Source of the DNA: JACQFZ01 sp045810625
GTDB lineage: Bacteria > Pseudomonadota > Gammaproteobacteria > Acidiferrobacterales > Sulfurifustaceae
DNA length: 47,030 nucleotides
Direction of reading: 5' to 3'
NCBI GenBank assembly: GCA_045810625.1
Contig: JBJMVQ010000046.1
Span: forward strand, 1 to 47,030
Below are positions 1 to 8,091 of this stretch, in pieces (the first letter of the stretch is position 1; every line of letters begins with the position of its first letter). The notes below the pieces were generated by a model that searched no databases, had not been told where the DNA came from, and saw nothing but the letters and a program-made list of their open reading frames with translations. The position numbers and the translations under genes are program-made.

Positions 1-268
<268 letters not shown>

Positions 269-301
269 GAGCGAGTAGCGGTTTACGGGTAACGAAGCAT
301 C

Positions 302-613
302 ATGGCTAATCAAAAGATACGCATTCGCCTCAAAGCGTTCGATCATCGGCTGATCGATCGCTCGGCGGCCGAGATCGTCGACACGGCGAAGCGCACCGGT
401 GCCTTGGTGAAGGGCCCGATTCCGCTGCCGACCAAGATCGAGCGCTACACGCTCAATCGTTCGCCGCATGCCGACAAGAAGTCGCGGGATCAGTTCGAGA
501 TCCGGACGCACAAGCGCATCATGGACATCATCGAGCCGACCGACAAAACCGTGGACGCGCTGATGAAGCTCGATCTCGCGGCGGGTGTTGACGTCGAAAT
601 CAAATTGAGCTGA
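302..613 (+). CDS. rpsJ: 30S ribosomal protein S10
   Basis: S10 (uS10) is a head protein of the small subunit that also serves as NusE in antitermination complexes. The protein has 103 residues, the usual length, and begins MANQKIRIRLKAFDHRLID with the conserved KGPIPLPTK segment near residue 38. It is the first gene of the S10 block. The gap to tuf is only 33 bases, with no clear promoter and no room for an E. coli-like leader. rplC follows after 5 bases, so the genes are co-transcribed. Confidence 0.98.
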   Translation: MANQKIRIRLKAFDHRLIDRSAAEIVDTAKRTGALVKGPIPLPTKIERYTLNRSPHADKKSRDQFEIRTHKRIMDIIEPTDKTVDALMKLDLAAGVDVEIKLS

Positions 614-618
614 CGACC

Positions 619-1284
619 ATGGCCCTCGGACTTATCGGAAGAAAGATCGGGATGACGCGCGTCTTCGCACAGGACGGCGCGGTCGTGCCCGTGACGGTGT
701 TCGACGTCGGCGGCAATCGCGTGGTGCGCGTGAAGCAAGCGGAGACCGACGGCTACGGCTCGGTGCAGTTGACCGTCGGCGATCGCCGTGCGGACCGGCT
801 CAGCAAAGCGGTCGCCGGACACTTCGCGAAAGCGAATGTCGCGCCCGGTCGGCTGTTGCGCGAGTTCCGGCTGAAGGACGGCGAAGGCGCCGACCTGAAA
901 GCCGGCGCGGAGATCAAGGTCGACGTTTTCAGCGTCGGCGATTTCGTGGACGTCCAAGGTACGTCGGTCGGTAAAGGTTTTGCCGGCGTTATCAAGCGCC
1001 ATCATTTCGGCGGCGGACGCGCCACGCACGGTAACTCGCTGTCGCACCGGGCGCCGGGCTCTATCGGCCAGCGTCAGACGCCGGGTCGCGTGTTCCCGGG
1101 CAAGCGCATGGCGGGTCACTTGGGTAACGTCACGCGTACACAACAGAACCTCGAAGTCGTGCAGGTCGACGTCGAGCGCAATCTTCTGCTCGTGAAGGGC
1201 GCAGTTCCGGGCCCGAAGGGCGCGGATGTGCTCATCCGCCCGAGCGTCAAGATCAAGCCCAAGAAAGAGACCAAAGGTAAGTGA
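619..1284 (+). CDS. rplC: 50S ribosomal protein L3
   Basis: L3 (uL3) is an early-assembly 23S rRNA-binding protein with a long loop near the peptidyl-transferase centre. The product has 221 residues, slightly longer than E. coli L3 (209). It begins MALGLIGRKIGMTRVF and carries the central GKGFAGVIKRHHF loop. The GHMG-like stretch near residue 160 holds the glutamine methylated by PrmB in other bacteria; here it reads GSIGQRQTPGRVFPGKRMAG. The stop lies just before the rplD start chosen here, so translation may be coupled. Confidence 0.98.
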   Translation: MALGLIGRKIGMTRVFAQDGAVVPVTVFDVGGNRVVRVKQAETDGYGSVQLTVGDRRADRLSKAVAGHFAKANVAPGRLLREFRLKDGEGADLKAGAEIKVDVFSVGDFVDVQGTSVGKGFAGVIKRHHFGGGRATHGNSLSHRAPGSIGQRQTPGRVFPGKRMAGHLGNVTRTQQNLEVVQVDVERNLLLVKGAVPGPKGADVLIRPSVKIKPKKETKGK

Positions 1285-1289
1285 CGGTC

Positions 1290-1913
1290 ATGAAGGTCGC
1301 GGTCATGAATGAAGCGGGCCAGGCGCCCGGGACGGAGCTCGAGTTGTCCGACGCGGTGTTCGGCGCGCGGTTCAACGAGCCGCTCGTACACCAAGTCGTC
1401 GTCGCCTATCAGGCGAATGCGCGCCAGGGCACGCGTAAGCAGAAGACACGTTCCGAAGTGCGTGGCGGCGGTCGTAAGCCATGGCGCCAGAAAGGAACGG
1501 GTCAGGCGCGTGCCGGCACCATCCGCAGCCCGCTGTGGCGCGGCGGCGGCAAGATCTTTCCGTCGACCCCGGATGAGAACTTCAGCCAGAAGGTGAACCG
1601 CAAGCAATACCGTGCGGCGATGCGCTCGATTCTGTCCGAGCTGCTGCGCCAGGGCCGGCTGGTGACGGTCGCCGAGTTCAAAGTCGCGCAACCGAAAACG
1701 AAAGAAGTCGTGACGAAGTTGAACGGTCTCGGCGCGCCCGACGCTTTGATCGTGACCGAGGCGATGGACGACGGTTTGATGTTGGCGGCGCGCAATCTCC
1801 CGCACGTTGACGTGCGGACGGTGGGCGCGGCCGATCCGGTCAGCCTGCTCCGTCACGAGCGCGTGGTGATGACCAGCGGAGCGCTGAAGCGTTTCGAGGC
1901 ATGGCTGGCATGA
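1290..1913 (+). CDS. rplD: 50S ribosomal protein L4
   Basis: L4 (uL4) lines the exit tunnel; in E. coli it also represses its own operon through the S10 leader, which is missing here. Two in-frame starts exist, GTG 1281 and ATG 1290. The ATG is preferred because it gives the usual N-terminus (MKVAVMNEAGQ), and because AAAGG at 1273-1277 is too close to the GTG. The tunnel loop GTRKQKTRSEVRGGGRKPWR is present around residues 48-67. The protein has about 207 residues. Its stop overlaps the rplW start as ATGA. Confidence 0.97.
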   Translation: MKVAVMNEAGQAPGTELELSDAVFGARFNEPLVHQVVVAYQANARQGTRKQKTRSEVRGGGRKPWRQKGTGQARAGTIRSPLWRGGGKIFPSTPDENFSQKVNRKQYRAAMRSILSELLRQGRLVTVAEFKVAQPKTKEVVTKLNGLGAPDALIVTEAMDDGLMLAARNLPHVDVRTVGAADPVSLLRHERVVMTSGALKRFEAWLA

Positions 1914-2227
1914 GCGAACAGAAAGCAGTAGTGAACGAAAAGCTGTTTCACGTCATCCTCGCGCCGCATGTGTCGGAGAAGAGCTCGCGACTCGCCGACA
2001 AGCATCGTCAGATCGTGCTCGAAGTCCGGCGCACGGCGACGAAGCCGGAGATCAAGCAGGCGGTCGAAAGCCTGTTCAACGTTCAGGTCGAGTCGGTGAC
2101 GGTCGCGAACGTCGGCGGCAAGGTGAAGCAGACCGGACGCATGAGCGGGCGGCGTAAAGATTGGAAAAAGGCTTATGTCCGGTTGAAGCCGGGACAGGAC
2201 ATCGATTTCCTCGGACAGCAGGCGTAA
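1910..2227 (+). CDS. rplW: 50S ribosomal protein L23
   Basis: L23 (uL23) sits at the tunnel exit and is the docking site for trigger factor and SRP. Start ATG 1910 is chosen over ATG 1901: it forms an ATGA overlap with rplD and has GAGG at 1896-1899 about ten bases upstream. The product has 105 residues and contains the family's HVSEKSSRLADK stretch near residue 19 and the basic KQTGRMSGRRKDWKKAYV loop. Part of the S10 operon; rplB follows after 12 bases. Confidence 0.97.
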   Translation: MSEQKAVVNEKLFHVILAPHVSEKSSRLADKHRQIVLEVRRTATKPEIKQAVESLFNVQVESVTVANVGGKVKQTGRMSGRRKDWKKAYVRLKPGQDIDFLGQQA

Positions 2228-2239
2228 GGGTAACGGCAC

Positions 2240-3064
2240 ATGGCACTCGTTAAAGTCAAACCGACATCGGCCGGGCGGCGTACCCTGGTGAAGGTCGTCA
2301 ACCCCGACCTGCACAAGGGCGATCCGTATGAGCCGTTGCTGGCGCGCAAGCTCCGCGGGAGCGGTCGCAACAATTACGGTCGCATCACCGTGCGGCATCA
2401 AGGCGGCGGTCACAAGCGGCATTATCGGGTGGTCGATTTCAAGCGCGATAAGGACGGCATTCCAGCCCGTGTCGAGCGGCTCGAATACGATCCGAACCGC
2501 AGCGCGCATCTTGCGCTCGTGCTCTACGCCGACGGCGAACGGCGCTACATCATCGCGCCGAACGGCGTGAAGGTCGGTACGGAATTGATGTCGGGCGCAC
2601 AGGCGCCGATCAAACCGGGCAATACGCTGCCGCTCAAGAACATTCCGGTCGGTTCGACCGTGCATTGCGTCGAGCTGAAGCCAGGCCGCGGCGCGCAAAT
2701 CGGCCGTGCGGCCGGCGCCGGCATGCAACTGGTTGCGCGCGAAGGCGACTACGCGCAGCTACGTCTGCGTTCCGGCGAAGTGCGCCTGGTCAACGTGGAT
2801 TGCCGCGCGACTATCGGCGAAGTGGGCAATGCCGAGCACAACCTGCGCAGCCTGGGCAAAGCCGGTGCGTCGCGCTGGCGCGGCATCCGCCCGACGGTGC
2901 GTGGCACCGCGATGAACCCGGTCGACCACCCGCACGGCGGCGGCGAAGGCCGCACCAAGGGTGGCCGTCATCCGGTGAGCCCCTGGGGCACGCCGACCAA
3001 GGGCTACAAGACGCGCCACAACAAGCGCACCGATCGCATGATCGTGAACCGGCGCAAGAAGTAA
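2240..3064 (+). CDS. rplB: 50S ribosomal protein L2
   Basis: L2 (uL2) is a primary 23S rRNA binder needed for subunit association and peptidyl transfer. The product has 274 residues, the standard length, with GRNNYGRITVRHQGGGHKR near residue 37. The highly conserved MNPVDHPHGGGEGRTKGG carries the histidine implicated in function, around residues 224-241. AAGGG at 2226-2230 is a well-placed ribosome binding site for ATG 2240. The gene lies tightly between rplW and rpsS. Confidence 0.98.
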   Translation: MALVKVKPTSAGRRTLVKVVNPDLHKGDPYEPLLARKLRGSGRNNYGRITVRHQGGGHKRHYRVVDFKRDKDGIPARVERLEYDPNRSAHLALVLYADGERRYIIAPNGVKVGTELMSGAQAPIKPGNTLPLKNIPVGSTVHCVELKPGRGAQIGRAAGAGMQLVAREGDYAQLRLRSGEVRLVNVDCRATIGEVGNAEHNLRSLGKAGASRWRGIRPTVRGTAMNPVDHPHGGGEGRTKGGRHPVSPWGTPTKGYKTRHNKRTDRMIVNRRKK

Positions 3065-3075
3065 GGAGTCAGACC

Positions 3076-3360
<285 letters not shown>

Positions 3361-3361
3361 G

Positions 3362-3733
3362 ATGGAAGCGACCGCAGTCCTCAAATACGTGCGCCTTTCG
3401 GCGCAGAAGGGCCGGCTCGTGGCGGATCAGATCCGCGGGCTGCCGGTCGCGCGCGCGCTCGAGCTGCTGACCTTCTCGAGCAAGAAAGCGGCAAAGCCGG
3501 TGCGCAAGGTGCTCGAGTCGGCGATCGCGAATGCCGAGCACAACGAAGGCGCGGACGTCGACGAGCTCAAGGTGCGCACGATCTATGTCGACGGCGGGCC
3601 GTCGCTCAAACGGTTTCATGCGCGCGCCAAGGGGCGCGGCGTTCGGATCTTGAAGCGGACCTGTCATATCACCGTGACGGTGTCGGATCAGGCCAAGGCG
3701 GCTGCAAAAAAAGCGGCCGGAGGTAAAAAGTAA
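3362..3733 (+). CDS. rplV: 50S ribosomal protein L22
   Basis: L22 (uL22) contributes the tunnel constriction where macrolide-resistance changes occur in other species. The product has 123 residues, with SAQKGRLVADQIRG near residue 13 and the beta-hairpin region GRGVRILKRTCHITVTV. A short basic, alanine-lysine tail lengthens it relative to E. coli L22 (110). GAGGAG at 3349-3354 precedes the ATG by seven bases. The TAA stop shares its last base with the rpsC ATG. Confidence 0.98.
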   Translation: MEATAVLKYVRLSAQKGRLVADQIRGLPVARALELLTFSSKKAAKPVRKVLESAIANAEHNEGADVDELKVRTIYVDGGPSLKRFHARAKGRGVRILKRTCHITVTVSDQAKAAAKKAAGGKK

Positions 3734-4416
3734 TGGGCCAGAAAGTAAATCCGATCGGGCTTCGGCTCGGCATCATCCGTAACTGGAACGCCCGCTGGTA
3801 CGCAGCCAACAACGCGTATACCGAGAATCTGATTTCCGATCTCAAGATCCGGCGTTTCCTGAAACAGAAGCTCGCGCACGCTGCCGTGAGCTCGATCATC
3901 GTCGAGCGGCCGGCGCAGAGCATCAGCATTACGGTGCATACCGCGCGTCCCGGCATCGTCATCGGCAAGAAGGGCGAGGACATCGAAAAGCTGCGTCATG
4001 AGCTGATGCGTTTGGCCGGCGTGCCGGTAACGCTCGCCGTTCAAGAGGTGCGTCAGCCGGAGCTCGACGCGCAGCTGGTCGCCGAGAACATTGCGCAGCA
4101 GCTCGAGAAGCGCATCATGTTCCGTCGCGCCATGAAGCGCGCGGTCACGAACGCCATGCGGCTGCGCGCGCTCGGCATCAAGATCATGGTCGCCGGCCGC
4201 TTGAACGGCGCCGAAATCGCGCGCACCGAGTGGTATCGTGAAGGCCGGGTACCGCTGCACACGCTGCGTGCCGACATCGATTACGGTTTCGCCGAAGCCT
4301 CGACCACCTACGGCCAGATCGGCGTCAAAGTGTGGATCTTCAAGGGCGAAGTGTTCGATAAGGACGAGCCGAAGCTCGAAGAGACCGACGCGGCGAAGAA
4401 GGCCGCCAGTGAATAG
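3733..4416 (+). CDS. rpsC: 30S ribosomal protein S3
   Basis: S3 (uS3) lies at the mRNA entry channel and has helicase-related function. The 227-residue product begins MGQKVNPIGLRLGIIRNW. It contains the KH type II signature VIIGKKGEDIEKLR around residues 76-89 and the conserved RAMKRAV stretch. Its start overlaps the rplV stop by one base (TAATG). Downstream the operon is interrupted by a 173-base gap of palindromic repeats before rplP, in contrast to the zero-to-few-base spacing elsewhere. Confidence 0.98.
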   Translation: MGQKVNPIGLRLGIIRNWNARWYAANNAYTENLISDLKIRRFLKQKLAHAAVSSIIVERPAQSISITVHTARPGIVIGKKGEDIEKLRHELMRLAGVPVTLAVQEVRQPELDAQLVAENIAQQLEKRIMFRRAMKRAVTNAMRLRALGIKIMVAGRLNGAEIARTEWYREGRVPLHTLRADIDYGFAEASTTYGQIGVKVWIFKGEVFDKDEPKLEETDAAKKAASE

Positions 4417-4417
4417 G

Positions 4418-4560
4418 AATGCGCGCGTAGCGCGCCGCGGCTCGCCTCCCTCTCCCGTGAAAGCGGGAGAGGGGATGAGGGTGAGGGAGATCAGCGAAGC
4501 CGTGCATTGTAGGAACACCCTCACCCCTTGCGCTCTCCCGCCTGTGCGGGAGAGGGGGAG
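4418..4560. repeat. Paired palindromic intergenic repeat (REP/BIME-like) between rpsC and rplP
   Basis: Two hairpins are visible. CCCTCTCCCG at 4448-4457 pairs with CGGGAGAGGG at 4464-4473; CTCTCCCGC at 4533-4541 pairs with GCGGGAGAG at 4546-4554. They stand in opposite orientation: GGGTGAGGG after the first is complementary to CCCTCACCC before the second. This resembles a bacterial interspersed mosaic element. The upstream GCGCGC...CGGCTCGCCT segment recurs next to the copy at 33449. The same core is found at 5896-5921 and 33481-33508, so it is a dispersed family in this genome. Function unknown; hairpins of this kind can affect mRNA stability. Confidence 0.85.
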
Positions 4561-4589
4561 TCGGACAGAATCTTTCGTAAGGTTTGAAT

Positions 4590-4997
4590 ATGCTGCAACC
4601 TAAACGCACCAAGTTCCGCAAGCAGCACAAGGGCCGCAATCGCGGCCTCGCGCAGCGCGGCAATAAAGTGAGCTTTGGCGAGTTCGGCCTCAAAGCCATC
4701 ACTCGCGGGCGCCTGACGGCACGCCAGATCGAAGCGGCGCGGCGCGCGCTCACGCACTACATCAAGCGCGGCGGACGCGTGTGGATACGCGTGTTTCCCG
4801 ACAAACCGGTGACGAAGAAGCCGCTCGAAGTACGTATGGGCAGCGGCAAGGGCAACGTCGAATTTTGGGTAGCGCTGGTGCAGCCCGGCAAGGTGCTGTA
4901 CGAGATGGAAGGCGTCAACGAAGCGCAGGCGCGAGAAGCGTTCGCACTCGCCGCCGCCAAGCTGCCGGTCAAGACAACTTTTGTGGCGCGGGCATAA
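4590..4997 (+). CDS. rplP: 50S ribosomal protein L16
   Basis: L16 (uL16) is a late-assembly protein next to the A site, contacting tRNA. The product has 135 residues, beginning MLQPKRTKFRKQHKGRNRG. Start ATG 4590 is preferred over an in-frame TTG six bases upstream, with TAAGG at 4578-4582 as ribosome binding site. The RVFPDKPVTKKPLEVRMGSG stretch around residues 67-86 is the conserved region bearing the arginine hydroxylated by YcfD/RoxA in E. coli. It has its own clear ribosome binding site after the repeat-filled gap. Confidence 0.98.
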   Translation: MLQPKRTKFRKQHKGRNRGLAQRGNKVSFGEFGLKAITRGRLTARQIEAARRALTHYIKRGGRVWIRVFPDKPVTKKPLEVRMGSGKGNVEFWVALVQPGKVLYEMEGVNEAQAREAFALAAAKLPVKTTFVARA

Positions 4998-5000
4998 CCG

Positions 5001-5195
5001 ATGAAGGCGAAAGACATACGCGCGATGGACGAGGCGAAGCGGCGCGAGGAGCTGGCCGGCCTTTTGCGCGAGCAGTTCAACCTGCGTATGCAGCATACGA
5101 CGGGGCAGCTCGCGAACACCGGGAACCTGAAGAAGGTGCGGCGCGATATCGCGCGCCTGCGCACCGTGATGAACGAGAAGCCGGGTAAAGCATGA
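5001..5195 (+). CDS. rpmC: 50S ribosomal protein L29
   Basis: L29 (uL29) is a small two-helix protein beside L23 at the tunnel exit. The product has 64 residues, with the family pattern LLREQFNLRMQHTTGQLANT near residues 22-41 followed by a basic RRDIARLRTV helix. It starts three bases after rplP and ends in an ATGA overlap with rpsQ, so translation is probably coupled. Confidence 0.97.
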   Translation: MKAKDIRAMDEAKRREELAGLLREQFNLRMQHTTGQLANTGNLKKVRRDIARLRTVMNEKPGKA

Positions 5196-5476
5196 ACGAA
5201 ACAGCAAAAACGGAAAGCGCTTCCAAGGCGGCCCGGACCGTCACCGGTCGCGTGGTGAGCAACAAGATGCAGAAGACGATCACCGTTCAGGTCGAGCGAC
5301 GCCTGCAGCATCCGAAGTACGGCAAGTTCCTGACGCGCCGGACGAAGCTGCACGCGCACGACGAGAAGAACGAGTCGAAAGAAGGCGATGTCGTGATGAT
5401 CGAGCAGTGCCGGCCGCTGTCGAAGACGAAGACGTGGCGTCTCGTCAAGATTGTCGAGCGCGTGCGCGAAGTGTAA
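5192..5476 (+). CDS. rpsQ: 30S ribosomal protein S17
   Basis: S17 (uS17) is an OB-fold primary assembly protein of the small subunit. The product has 94 residues; the core GRVVSNKMQKTITVQVERR begins near residue 19 and the end is TKTWRLVKIVERV. An alanine/lysine-rich N-terminal extension of about ten residues precedes the core. The start overlaps the rpmC stop (ATGA). Confidence 0.97.
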   Translation: MNETAKTESASKAARTVTGRVVSNKMQKTITVQVERRLQHPKYGKFLTRRTKLHAHDEKNESKEGDVVMIEQCRPLSKTKTWRLVKIVERVREV

Positions 5477-5494
5477 CGGCGGAAGGAGCAACCC

Positions 5495-5863
5495 ATGATT
5501 CAGATGCAAACCCTGCTCACCGTCGCCGACAACAGCGGCGCGAAGAGCGTGCAGTGCATCAAGGTGCTCGGCGGTTCGAAGCGCCGTTACGCGAACATCG
5601 GCGATGTCATCAAGGTGAGCGTGAAGGAAGCGATTCCGCGCGGCAAGGTGAAGAAGGGTGACGTCTACGACGCGGTCATCGTGCGTACGCGCAAGGGCGT
5701 TCGTCGTCCGGACGGCTCGGCGATTCGCTTCGACGACAACGCCGCCGTGTTGCTCGACAACAAGCGTGAGCTCTTGGGTACGCGCGTGTTCGGTCCGGTG
5801 ACGCGCGAGCTGCGCAGCGAGCAGTTCATGAAGATCATTTCGCTGGCGCCGGAGGTTTTGTAG
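5495..5863 (+). CDS. rplN: 50S ribosomal protein L14
   Basis: L14 (uL14) is at the subunit interface and is the docking site of the silencing factor RsfS. The product has 122 residues, exactly the usual length, beginning MIQMQTLLTVADNSGAKSVQ and ending LREQFMKIISLAPEVL-like. A strong AAGGAG at 5483-5488 precedes ATG 5495. The first gene of the classical spc block. It is followed by an 85-base gap filled by a palindromic repeat. Confidence 0.98.
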   Translation: MIQMQTLLTVADNSGAKSVQCIKVLGGSKRRYANIGDVIKVSVKEAIPRGKVKKGDVYDAVIVRTRKGVRRPDGSAIRFDDNAAVLLDNKRELLGTRVFGPVTRELRSEQFMKIISLAPEVL

Positions 5864-5879
5864 GTGGGGGCGGAGTTTG

Positions 5880-5932
5880 TCGCCCTCACCCCTTGCCCTC
5901 TCCCGCCGTCGCGGGAGAGGGGGAGTTGGTGA
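5880..5932. repeat. Palindromic intergenic repeat (REP-like) between rplN and rplX
   Basis: An 11-bp perfect stem CCCTCTCCCGC (5896-5906) and GCGGGAGAGGG (5911-5921) with a CGTC loop, preceded by CCCTCACCCCTTG and followed by GGAGTTGGTGAG. The core and the CCCTCACCCCTTG flank match the second hairpin in the rpsC-rplP gap. It therefore belongs to the same dispersed family, here as a single unit. It fills nearly the whole gap between two co-transcribed ribosomal genes. Confidence 0.85.
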
Positions 5933-5948
5933 GAATCTAGGGTTATAT

Positions 5949-6269
5949 ATGGCAAAACTACGTAAGGGCGATCAAGTGATCGTGCGCGCCGGACGGGACA
6001 AGGGCAAACGCGGCACCGTGTTGCGCGTGCTCGCCGACGATCGCGTGGTGGTGGAGGGTGTGAATATCGTGAAGCGTCACACGCGCCCGAACCCGCAGAA
6101 GAACGTTACCGGCGGCATTATCGACAAAGAGGCGCCGATCCATCGGTCGAACATCGGTCTCTACAATCCGGGGAGCGGCAAAGCCGATCGCCTCGGCTTC
6201 AAGACGCTCGAGGACGGCCGCAAGGTGCGGTACTTCAAGAGCAACGGCGAAGTGGCGGACGCCAAGTAG
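5949..6269 (+). CDS. rplX: 50S ribosomal protein L24
   Basis: L24 (uL24) is a KOW-domain assembly initiator at the tunnel exit. ATG 5949 is chosen because AGGG at 5939-5942 lies six bases upstream and the protein then begins MAKLRKGDQVIVRAGRDKGK, the KOW motif. The open frame upstream merely translates the repeat. The product has 106 residues with NIVKRHTRPNPQKN near residue 40, standard for the family. Confidence 0.97.
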   Translation: MAKLRKGDQVIVRAGRDKGKRGTVLRVLADDRVVVEGVNIVKRHTRPNPQKNVTGGIIDKEAPIHRSNIGLYNPGSGKADRLGFKTLEDGRKVRYFKSNGEVADAK

Positions 6270-6276
6270 GCAAGTC

Positions 6277-6822
6277 ATGGCAACAGCGAGATTGCAGGAA
6301 CACTATCAAAAGGCGGTCGTGCCCGGGCTGATGCAGAAGTTCGGGTACAAGAACGTGATGCAGGTACCGCGCATCACCAAGATCACGCTCAACATGGGCG
6401 TGGGCGAAGCGATGACCGACAAAAAGGTGATCGACAACGCCGCGAACGATCTGGCGCAGATCAGCGGGCAGAAGCCCGAGATACGCCGCGCGCGCAAATC
6501 GGTGGCCGCATTCAAAGTACGCCAGAACTGGCCGATCGGCTGCCGCGTGACGCTGCGCGGGGCGCGCATGTACGAGTTCCTGGATCGTCTTATTAATGTT
6601 GCGATTCCCCGTATCCGCGACTTTCGCGGGCTGCCGTCGCGGTCGTTCGACGGTCATGGGAATTACTCGCTGGGCATCAAGGAACAGATCATTTTTCCCG
6701 AGATCGATTTCGACAAGGTCGACGCGATCCGCGGGCTCGACGTCACCATCGTCACCAGTGCGAAAACCGACGACGAAGCGAAGGCGCTGCTCGAAGGTTT
6801 TCAATTTCCGATCCGGAGCTAA
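6277..6822 (+). CDS. rplE: 50S ribosomal protein L5
   Basis: L5 (uL5) binds 5S rRNA and contacts P-site tRNA. The product has 181 residues (E. coli 179). It shows ITKITLNMGVGEA near residue 32, the KIRRARKSVAAFKVR-type segment and the conserved IPRIRDFRGLPSRSFDGHGN stretch around residues 110-129, ending in FPIRS. It sits seven bases after rplX and four bases before rpsN. Confidence 0.98.
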   Translation: MATARLQEHYQKAVVPGLMQKFGYKNVMQVPRITKITLNMGVGEAMTDKKVIDNAANDLAQISGQKPEIRRARKSVAAFKVRQNWPIGCRVTLRGARMYEFLDRLINVAIPRIRDFRGLPSRSFDGHGNYSLGIKEQIIFPEIDFDKVDAIRGLDVTIVTSAKTDDEAKALLEGFQFPIRS

Positions 6823-6826
6823 AGGC

Positions 6827-7132
6827 ATGGCGAAGAAGTCCATGATCGAACGCGACAAGCGCCGTAAAGCGCTTGCGACGAAATACGCGACACGCCGCGC
6901 CGAGCTGCGCGAAGCGGTGAAGAACGTCAAGCTTTCGCCCGAGGAACGCGAGGCGGCGCTGGTCGCGTTGCAGAAGCTTCCGCGGGACTCGGCGGGAATT
7001 CGCGGCCGCAACCGCTGCCGCCTGACCGGCCGGCCGCGCGGGTATTACCGCAAGTTCGGGATGAGCCGGATGAAAGTGCGTGAAGCGGTCATGCGCGGCG
7101 ACGTGCCGGGCGTCGTCAAGGCGAGCTGGTGA
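6827..7132 (+). CDS. rpsN: 30S ribosomal protein S14 (zinc-free form)
   Basis: S14 (uS14) is a head protein near the A and P sites. Start ATG 6827 gives MAKKSMIERDKRRK and 101 residues, the length of the long, zinc-independent form. The frame is open further upstream inside rplE, but that part is not homologous. The C-terminal RNRCRLTGRPRGYYRKFG is conserved; only one cysteine remains, so no zinc ribbon is expected. This contrasts with S4 and L36 here, which keep their cysteines. Confidence 0.97.
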   Translation: MAKKSMIERDKRRKALATKYATRRAELREAVKNVKLSPEEREAALVALQKLPRDSAGIRGRNRCRLTGRPRGYYRKFGMSRMKVREAVMRGDVPGVVKASW

Positions 7133-7142
7133 GATAACTGCC

Positions 7143-7532
7143 ATGATGACCGATCCCATTGCCGACATGTTGACCCGCATCCGCAACGGCCAAACGGCCG
7201 AAAAGGTTTCGGTGCGGGTTCCGGCATCGCGCGTGAAGCGCGCGATCGCGCAGGTGTTGAAGGACGAGGGTTACATCGAGGATTTTACCGAGACTAGCGA
7301 TGTCAAACCGATGCTCGAGATCAAACTCCGGTACCACGAAGGTCGACCGGTTATCGAGCGGCTCCGTCGAGTGAGCGTACCCGGGCGGCGCTACTATCGC
7401 GGCAAGGACGAATTGCCGCGCGTGGAGCAGGGATTGGGCATCGCGATCGTTTCGACGTCGAAGGGCATCATGACCGATCGCGCCGCGCGCGCGGCCGGTT
7501 TGGGCGGGGAAGTGATCTGCGTCGTCTCCTAA
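7143..7532 (+). CDS. rpsH: 30S ribosomal protein S8
   Basis: S8 (uS8) is a primary 16S rRNA binder; in E. coli it represses the spc operon at the rplE region. ATG 7143 (or the adjacent ATG 7146) gives DPIADMLTRIRNGQ at the N-terminus and about 129 residues, matching the family. The C-terminal motif STSKGIMTDRAARAAGLGGE is intact. The upstream open frame is the end of rpsN in another phase and is ignored. Confidence 0.97.
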   Translation: MMTDPIADMLTRIRNGQTAEKVSVRVPASRVKRAIAQVLKDEGYIEDFTETSDVKPMLEIKLRYHEGRPVIERLRRVSVPGRRYYRGKDELPRVEQGLGIAIVSTSKGIMTDRAARAAGLGGEVICVVS

Positions 7533-7554
7533 CGGAGCGGCCGAGGCGGTATTT

Positions 7555-8088
7555 ATGTCGAGAATTGCAAAAAATCCGGTAGTGGTGCCGAAGGGCGTCG
7601 AGGTTAAACTCGCCGGCCGAAGCCTCAGCATCAAAGGGCCGAAAGGGAACCTCAGTTACGAGGTCCATCCACTCGTCACCGTGACGCAGACCGACGGTCA
7701 GCTGCGTTTCGAACGCAGCGGCGACAGCCCGATGGCTCGCGCGATATCCGGCACGACGCGCGCGCTCGTGAACAATATGGTCGCGGGCGTGACCAAGGGT
7801 TTCGAGAAACGGCTCACCATCATCGGCGTCGGCTTTCGCGCGGCGGTGCAGGGGAAGAAGCTGAATCTCACGCTCGGCTACTCGCACCCGATTGCATACT
7901 CGATTCCGGACGGCGTCACGATCGAGTGTCCGGATCAGACGAACATCATCGTCCGCGGCGCCAACAAGCAGCTGGTCGGCCAGGTGGCGGCCGAGATCCG
8001 TGACTTCCGGTCGCCGGAGCCGTACAAGGGCAAGGGCGTGCGTTACGCCGATGAACAGATCGTTCGCAAAGAAGCGAAGAAGAAGTAA
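7555..8088 (+). CDS. rplF: 50S ribosomal protein L6
   Basis: L6 (uL6) lies near the GTPase-associated centre. The 177-residue product begins MSRIAKNPVVVPKGVEV and has the signature PEPYKGKGVRYADEQIVRKE at the C-terminus (residues about 153-172). GAGG at 7543-7546 is the ribosome binding site. It follows rpsH by 22 bases and precedes rplR by 3. Confidence 0.98.
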   Translation: MSRIAKNPVVVPKGVEVKLAGRSLSIKGPKGNLSYEVHPLVTVTQTDGQLRFERSGDSPMARAISGTTRALVNNMVAGVTKGFEKRLTIIGVGFRAAVQGKKLNLTLGYSHPIAYSIPDGVTIECPDQTNIIVRGANKQLVGQVAAEIRDFRSPEPYKGKGVRYADEQIVRKEAKKK

Positions 8089-8091
8089 CCG

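Noticed and set aside
4418..5950. The regularly recurring CCCTCTCCCGC hairpins were considered as a CRISPR array
   Set aside because: Only scattered units with unequal spacing and genes between them; no array of equal spacers and no cas genes.
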